Below are positions 24,909 through 28,661 of a stretch of DNA of 28,661 bases, piece after piece (position 1 is the stretch's first letter; every line of letters starts with the position of its first letter). The DNA comes from Erythrobacter sp. CCH5-A1. Lineage in GTDB: Bacteria; Pseudomonadota; Alphaproteobacteria; Sphingomonadales; Sphingomonadaceae. The notes under the pieces are model-generated. The model was given only the letters and a program-made list of their open reading frames with translations. It was not told where the DNA came from and did not search any database. The stretch spans positions 1 to 28,661 of the forward strand of contig NZ_LSKQ01000115.1 in the NCBI RefSeq assembly GCF_001557115.1. The letters run 5' to 3'. A program made the translations under genes and the position numbers.

Positions 24909-24933
24909 GAGCGCTTCGATTCCCATCCCAAGA

Positions 24934-25737
24934 TCATTGCGCCGCCGGCGCCGGCTGAGCCGCCGCGCCTGCGGTATCGCCCGTGCCGTCGGACACGACC
25001 CCCTCGTCCTTGAGCAGCTTCTTCACGTCGACGATCGCGTCGACACCCATCAGCCCAGCCATCTGGCGCGCGCGGCTGCGCAGCGTTTCGGGCAGGTCTT
25101 CATCCTTCGAAATCTCGGAGAACAGCTTGCCCGCCTCGGCGCGGTTGCCCGCTTCGAGATGCGCCATCGCGACGAGCTCGCCCGCCGAGCCGAACCAGGG
25201 ATTGCCCTTGACCGCGAGGTCCTTGAGCTGCGCGATCACGTCAGCCGGCTTCATCGCGTCGTAATTGATGCTGACCTCGCGCACACGGGCGAGATCCTTC
25301 AAGGCCGGGGGCGTGGTCGGATCGGCGGCGACCTGCTTGTAGAGCCCGCTCGCCTTGGCCTTGTCGCCCGCTTCGAGCGCGGCAGCGGCCTGGATGAACC
25401 GCGCCGCCGCGCGCGCGCCGGGCGAGGAATCGTCGCCCAGCAGCCCTGCGACCTTTTCCGACGCGCTCTTGAAATCCCGCTTGTCGGCCATGTCGAGCGC
25501 GGCGATCACGGTTTCCGACTGCGTCTCGAGGTTCTTCTCGGCGTAGTGGTGCCAGATCATGTAGCCGCCGAGCGCCGCGATCAGCGCCAGCACGCCGCCG
25601 AGCACCTTGATCCCGTGCTTGCGCAAAAATTCGAGCAGCGCGTCTTCACGCACCGCCTCGTCGATTTCGCGGATCAGCACCTCGTCCTCGCGCGAGGGGG
25701 CGGGGGTGTCGGGAGAGGTGATGGGAGTGCGCGCCAT
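24934..25737 (-). CDS. YfgM-like membrane-anchored TPR protein
   Basis: A 267-residue protein with an N-terminal cytosolic segment, one membrane helix at about 43-61 (IKVLGGVLALIAALGGYMI) and a periplasmic helical region resembling tetratricopeptide repeats (for example AAALEAGDKAKASGLYKQVAAD and ELVAMAHLEAGNRAEAGKLF). REDEVLIREIDEAVREDALLEFLRKHG before the helix, given here only as the region 17-42, is typical of the family. E. coli YfgM is linked to the SecYEG translocon and periplasmic chaperones and is likewise encoded before bamB. The C-terminus is Ala/Pro/Gln-rich. AAGG lies a few bases before the ATG at 25737. Confidence 0.92.
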   Translation of the reverse strand: MARTPITSPDTPAPSREDEVLIREIDEAVREDALLEFLRKHGIKVLGGVLALIAALGGYMIWHHYAEKNLETQSETVIAALDMADKRDFKSASEKVAGLLGDDSSPGARAAARFIQAAAALEAGDKAKASGLYKQVAADPTTPPALKDLARVREVSINYDAMKPADVIAQLKDLAVKGNPWFGSAGELVAMAHLEAGNRAEAGKLFSEISKDEDLPETLRSRARQMAGLMGVDAIVDVKKLLKDEGVVSDGTGDTAGAAAQPAPAAQ

Positions 25738-25908
25738 GGTCGGCCTTGGTGTCCTCGTGAATTGGTCTGCGCCGTCACCGTCGTGAAGGCGCGAGGGCGC
25801 TCTTTAGGCAGGTGAAAGCCCGCGCGCAATGGCACCGGCTGTCACGGCGGGGCAATGCTGGAGCCGGGTTGAACCGGAGATGAAGCAATCTGCGAGGGAA
25901 TGAAGGTA
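25738..25908 (-). other. Intergenic region before the YfgM-like/bamB operon
   Basis: This 171-bp region separates the glycosyltransferase stop from the YfgM-like start on the same strand. It should hold the promoter of the YfgM-like/bamB unit. I see only a short imperfect palindrome at 25864-25877 and no certain terminator or promoter. Confidence 0.35.
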
Positions 25909-27051
25909 TCAGAAAGCCCGCCCCATCGCGCGCGCATAGGCCGCTTCGTAGGCCGCCTGCATCACCGCGAAGTCGAAATTTGCGCGCGCGCGCTCGCGGT
26001 TGGCGGCGCCGAGCGCGCTGCGCATATCGGGGTTGGCGGCCAGCGCAAGCAATGCGCCCGAGAGGGCCCCGGCATCGCCCGGTGGCGCGAGCAGCACGCG
26101 ATTGGGCTCGCACAGGATCTGCCGGATGTCGCCGACATCGGTCGCCGCCACCGGCAGACCCGCCGCCATCGCCTCGACCACCGAGAGCGGAAACTGCTCG
26201 GAGGCCGAGGACAGCGCGAAGATATCGAACAGGCCAGCCACTTTGGCGGGATCGACATTGCCCGGCAGGTGGACCCGGCTGGCGATGCCGAGCGCCTCCG
26301 CCTTGGCAGCGATCGCCGCGCGCTCCGGTCCCTCGCCGCAGATCACGAGGTGCCATTCGGGTGGCAGCGGCGCGCAGGCGGTCACGAGATCGGTCAGCCG
26401 CTTGACCGCGCGCAGGCCCGCCAGCGTGCCGACCCAGAACGCGTCCTCGCCCTTGCGGATCGGGAGCGCGGCGGGATCGGGCGGAACGGCGAAGGCAGCG
26501 GTGTCGATGCCGTTGGGAATGCGCAGGACCCGGGCTTGCGGCTGGAGCCAGATCTGGCGGGCGATGATCTCGAGCCCGGTCGATGGCACGATCAGCGCTG
26601 ACGCCCCGCCCAATGCGGCAAGGCGGTAGAGGTTGCGCGCCGGCTTGAGACGCACCGCCTCGTCCTCGTTGAAGCCGTCCTCGTGGTGGACCAGCGGGGG
26701 CAGGTTCCAGAGCCGCACGAACAGGCGGTGCGCCATCACCGCATCCATCGCGCCCCAGTTGTAGGTGCACACGAGATCATAGCCCTGCATCGCGCGCGCC
26801 AGTGCGGCCAACCGCGCGGGCGTGGGCTTGCCCGTCAGCGAAGGGAAGTCCTGCGGGTAGCGGACCGGTACATGATCCTCGACCAGCGCGGCGGCCGCCA
26901 TCGCCTGCGGCTCGGCGGAGACCACGGTGTGATCGAGCCGCGTCCCCCAGGCGTTCATGAGCCGGACCGCGCGCACCTCCTTGCCGCCCGCGGCGAAGGT
27001 GGAATGGCAATGCAGGATGCGGGGAACGGCCCCCGCAGACGCGTCGGTCAC
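25909..27051 (-). CDS. GT4-type glycosyltransferase
   Basis: A 380-residue retaining GT-B glycosyltransferase. The N-terminal domain has ILHCHSTFAAGGKEVRAVRL (12-31), including the acceptor/phosphate Gly-Gly loop. The C-terminal domain has FWVGTLAGLRAVKRLTDLV (205-223), ICGEGPER (237-244) and the EX7E motif E285-x7-E293 in SEQFPLSVVEAMAAGLPVAATDVG. The family transfers sugars from nucleotide donors to lipids or glycans at the cytosolic face; donor and acceptor are unknown. The frame is open far upstream, but the GTG at 27051 is the proper start: it overlaps the hydrolase stop as GTGA, implying coupled translation, and it begins just before the conserved N-terminal strand. Confidence 0.92.
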   Translation of the reverse strand: MTDASAGAVPRILHCHSTFAAGGKEVRAVRLMNAWGTRLDHTVVSAEPQAMAAAALVEDHVPVRYPQDFPSLTGKPTPARLAALARAMQGYDLVCTYNWGAMDAVMAHRLFVRLWNLPPLVHHEDGFNEDEAVRLKPARNLYRLAALGGASALIVPSTGLEIIARQIWLQPQARVLRIPNGIDTAAFAVPPDPAALPIRKGEDAFWVGTLAGLRAVKRLTDLVTACAPLPPEWHLVICGEGPERAAIAAKAEALGIASRVHLPGNVDPAKVAGLFDIFALSSASEQFPLSVVEAMAAGLPVAATDVGDIRQILCEPNRVLLAPPGDAGALSGALLALAANPDMRSALGAANRERARANFDFAVMQAAYEAAYARAMGRAF

Positions 27052-27914
27052 TCCGCCTCGTCCAGCAGCGCATGGATCGCGGCGCGGACCTCGGGCTCGT
27101 CGAGCGTCGGGGCATGGCCGACATCGGGGACGGTGATGGTGCGCATCTTCGGATTGCGCACCCCCATCTGCTTGACGGTGTCGGCGCTGAGGAGATCCGA
27201 CAGCCCCCCGCGCACCAGCAGCATCGGCACGCCCGCCAGCGCCTCGAAGGCGAGCCACAGATTGGGCGGCGCGGCGTTGCCGGGTTTGGCGAAAGGCTCG
27301 GCGATGGCCATGTCGTAATCGAACACGATCCGCCCGTTCTGGCTCACCACCATGGTGCGCTTGGCCATTTCGAGCCACTGGTCGAGATCGAACTTCGGGA
27401 AGGCGCCCCCATGCGCCTCGGCCAGACCGCGCGCGGCGTGGACCCAGGTGGGATAGGAGCGGCCCTGCCCGACATAGCCCGAGATGCGCGCGAGGCCCGC
27501 GGTCTGCACCTCGGGGCCGATGTCGTTCATCACCACCGCGCTCATCCGCCCGGGCTTGCCCGCCGCCATCAGCATCGTCATCAGCCCGCCCATCGAGGTG
27601 CCGACCACTGCGAAGCGGGTGATATCCTGCTCGGCGAGCAGCTTTTCCACATCCTGGACATAGGTGAGCGGCGAATAGGTGTCCGAATCCTTGGCATAGT
27701 CGCTCATGCCCCGCCCGCGCATCTCGGTGACAATCACGCGGCGCGTGGCAGCCAGCGCCTCGGCCAGCGCGCCGAAGTCGCGGGCGTTGCGGGTGAGGCC
27801 GTGCATGCACAGCACCGGCAGCTTCGCGGTGCCCTCTGGCCCCGGGTAGTTGCGGTAATGCAGGGTGAGCCCGTCGCTGCTGGTCCAGTAGCGGTCTTCG
27901 TACAATGCGGCCAT
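27048..27914 (-). CDS. Alpha/beta-fold hydrolase
   Basis: A 288-residue alpha/beta hydrolase without a signal peptide. The nucleophile elbow is GTSMGG with S107, the acid is probably D240 in RGGLSDLLS, and the catalytic His is H267 in VGHAPTLDEP. The oxyanion region is CMHGLTRNARDF (36-47), and MRGRGMSDYAKD follows as in epoxide hydrolase/esterase-like members. The substrate cannot be deduced. It overlaps the downstream glycosyltransferase by four bases, so the two are co-translated. It diverges from selO across 73 bp. Confidence 0.92.
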   Translation of the reverse strand: MAALYEDRYWTSSDGLTLHYRNYPGPEGTAKLPVLCMHGLTRNARDFGALAEALAATRRVIVTEMRGRGMSDYAKDSDTYSPLTYVQDVEKLLAEQDITRFAVVGTSMGGLMTMLMAAGKPGRMSAVVMNDIGPEVQTAGLARISGYVGQGRSYPTWVHAARGLAEAHGGAFPKFDLDQWLEMAKRTMVVSQNGRIVFDYDMAIAEPFAKPGNAAPPNLWLAFEALAGVPMLLVRGGLSDLLSADTVKQMGVRNPKMRTITVPDVGHAPTLDEPEVRAAIHALLDEAE

Positions 27915-27987
27915 CCGTGCCGGTATTCCCTTCCCTCGAAGGCCTGCGCGGCTTGCGCGCCGCCCTGCCCTCGCCCACTATCGCGGC

Positions 27988-28661
27988 ATGAGCGAGCGAC
28001 TGCAACACCCGGATGCGCACTGTGCCTATCGTCCCGATCCCGCCATCCTGTCGCTGGCAGACTGGCTGGGCGATCCGGTCGCGGCCGCGGACTTCCCCGA
28101 GACGCGGCTTCGCTGGCGCAATGACAGGGCGGCGGCGAGTGTCGGGCTGGCGGGCTTGAGCGACGAGGCATGGGTGCGGCACTTCGCGCGGTTCCAGCCG
28201 CTCGAAGGCAATATCCCTCAGCCGCTCGCGCTGCGCTATCACGGGCACCAGTTCCGGGTCTACAACCCCGAGATCGGCGACGGGCGCGGCTTCCTGTTCG
28301 CGCAGATGCGCGCAGCCGACGGCCGGCTGATGGACCTCGGCACCAAGGGTTCGGGCACCACCCCGTGGAGCCGCAGCGGCGATGGCCGCCTGACCCTGAA
28401 GGGCGCGGTGCGCGAGATCCTCGCGACCGAAATGCTCGAGGCGCTGGGCGTCAACACCTCGAAAACCTTCAGCGTGATCGAGACGGGCGAGAGCCTCTAT
28501 CGCGGGGACGAGCCCTCGCCGACGCGCTCCGCCGTGCTGGTGCGCCTCAGCCATTCGCACATCCGCATCGGCACCTTCCAGCGCCTGCTGGCGCTCGAAG
28601 CGGCGGACGATATGGAAACGCTCATCGCCTATTGCCTCCAGCAATTCCCAGCCCCGCCCCC
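27988..28661 (+). CDS. selO: Protein adenylyltransferase SelO (YdiU), 3' end outside the window
   Basis: The first 224 codons of a SelO-family pseudokinase that AMPylates proteins and is linked to oxidative stress. LALRYHGHQF, GDGRGFLF, DLGTKGSGTTPWSRSGDGRL, GAVREILATEMLEALGVNTSKT and IETGESLYRGDEPSPTRSAVLVRLSHSHIRIGTFQR-type sequence in separate blocks are all family hallmarks, including the nucleotide-binding Gly-rich loop and conserved Lys and Glu. Full-length members are about 480-500 residues, so roughly half is present. The C-terminal redox Cys lies outside the window. The ATG at 27988 has no clear Shine-Dalgarno sequence but fits the family N-terminus. Confidence 0.94.
   Translation, partial: MSERLQHPDAHCAYRPDPAILSLADWLGDPVAAADFPETRLRWRNDRAAASVGLAGLSDEAWVRHFARFQPLEGNIPQPLALRYHGHQFRVYNPEIGDGRGFLFAQMRAADGRLMDLGTKGSGTTPWSRSGDGRLTLKGAVREILATEMLEALGVNTSKTFSVIETGESLYRGDEPSPTRSAVLVRLSHSHIRIGTFQRLLALEAADDMETLIAYCLQQFPAPP

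Noticed and set aside
25864..25877. CCGG-flanked palindrome after the glycosyltransferase as a terminator.
   Set aside because: The stem is short with a bulge and there is no T-tract on the transcribed side.
27052..28644. Upstream extension of the glycosyltransferase frame to a 911-residue protein.
   Set aside because: The extension is antisense to selO and out of frame with the hydrolase; real similarity starts at the GTG at 27051.
1..28661. tRNA, rRNA, CRISPR, insertion sequence or prophage signals.
   Set aside because: No cloverleaf, regularly spaced repeat array, transposase-like protein or phage gene was seen anywhere in the window.

Overview
The window is a GC-rich (clearly above 60% by eye), tightly packed stretch of bacterial chromosome carrying about two dozen genes on both strands. 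Gene content points to an alphaproteobacterium of the order Sphingomonadales, most likely Erythrobacteraceae: a class I lysyl-tRNA synthetase, a plant-type glutamate-cysteine ligase, a BamB/YfgM-like pair, an ABC permease fused to an M1-type peptidase, and an RcnB-like secreted Arg/Asp-rich protein. This placement is an inference from protein character; no rRNA or tRNA gene is present to confirm it.

Layout. 83-1756 ettA (+), convergent with an unrecognised small gene (1782-2300, -). 2517-3203 (+) is a degenerate GGDEF-like protein, convergent with a flavin-binding PPOX-family protein (3226-3819, -). 3999-5237 (+) is an RcnB-like secreted protein with an 11-residue repeat, closed by a clear intrinsic terminator. 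5418-6092 (+) is a 2-oxoglutarate/Fe(II) oxygenase, convergent with lysK (6096-7709, -). A repeat-rich intergenic region (7710-8001) with a 25-bp palindrome separates lysK from a DinG/XPD-like helicase (8002-10740, +), which overlaps a SixA-like histidine phosphatase (10737-11276, +).

11320-16493 (-) holds an ABC-2 permease/M1 metallopeptidase fusion preceded by its ATPase, then soxR. soxR diverges from a VOC-family protein (16616-16990, +) across a textbook SoxR box. Next on the minus strand are a TonB-C-like protein (17003-17860), an SRAP protein (17971-18600) and ubiA (18604-19506). rsmE (19546-20289), gshA (20406-21776) and an ABM-domain monooxygenase (21792-22094) follow on the plus strand. 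The last block on the minus strand is an ICMT-like membrane methyltransferase (22097-23500), bamB (23559-24908), a YfgM-like protein (24934-25737), and a GT4 glycosyltransferase (25909-27051) overlapping an alpha/beta hydrolase (27048-27914). A 3'-truncated selO (27988 onward, +) runs off the window.

How the genes relate. Most are core housekeeping genes (translation, ubiquinone, glutathione, outer-membrane assembly). A redox/stress theme recurs: SoxR with its VOC target, gshA with the ABM protein, SelO, UbiA and SRAP. I see no phage, insertion sequence, CRISPR array or obvious island. The items most worth a second look are the SoxR-box/VOC pair, the permease-peptidase fusion with its HEXXH-X19-E spacing, the 11-residue repeat of the RcnB-like protein, the lysK/helicase intergenic palindrome, and the uncharacterised N-terminal region of the helicase.
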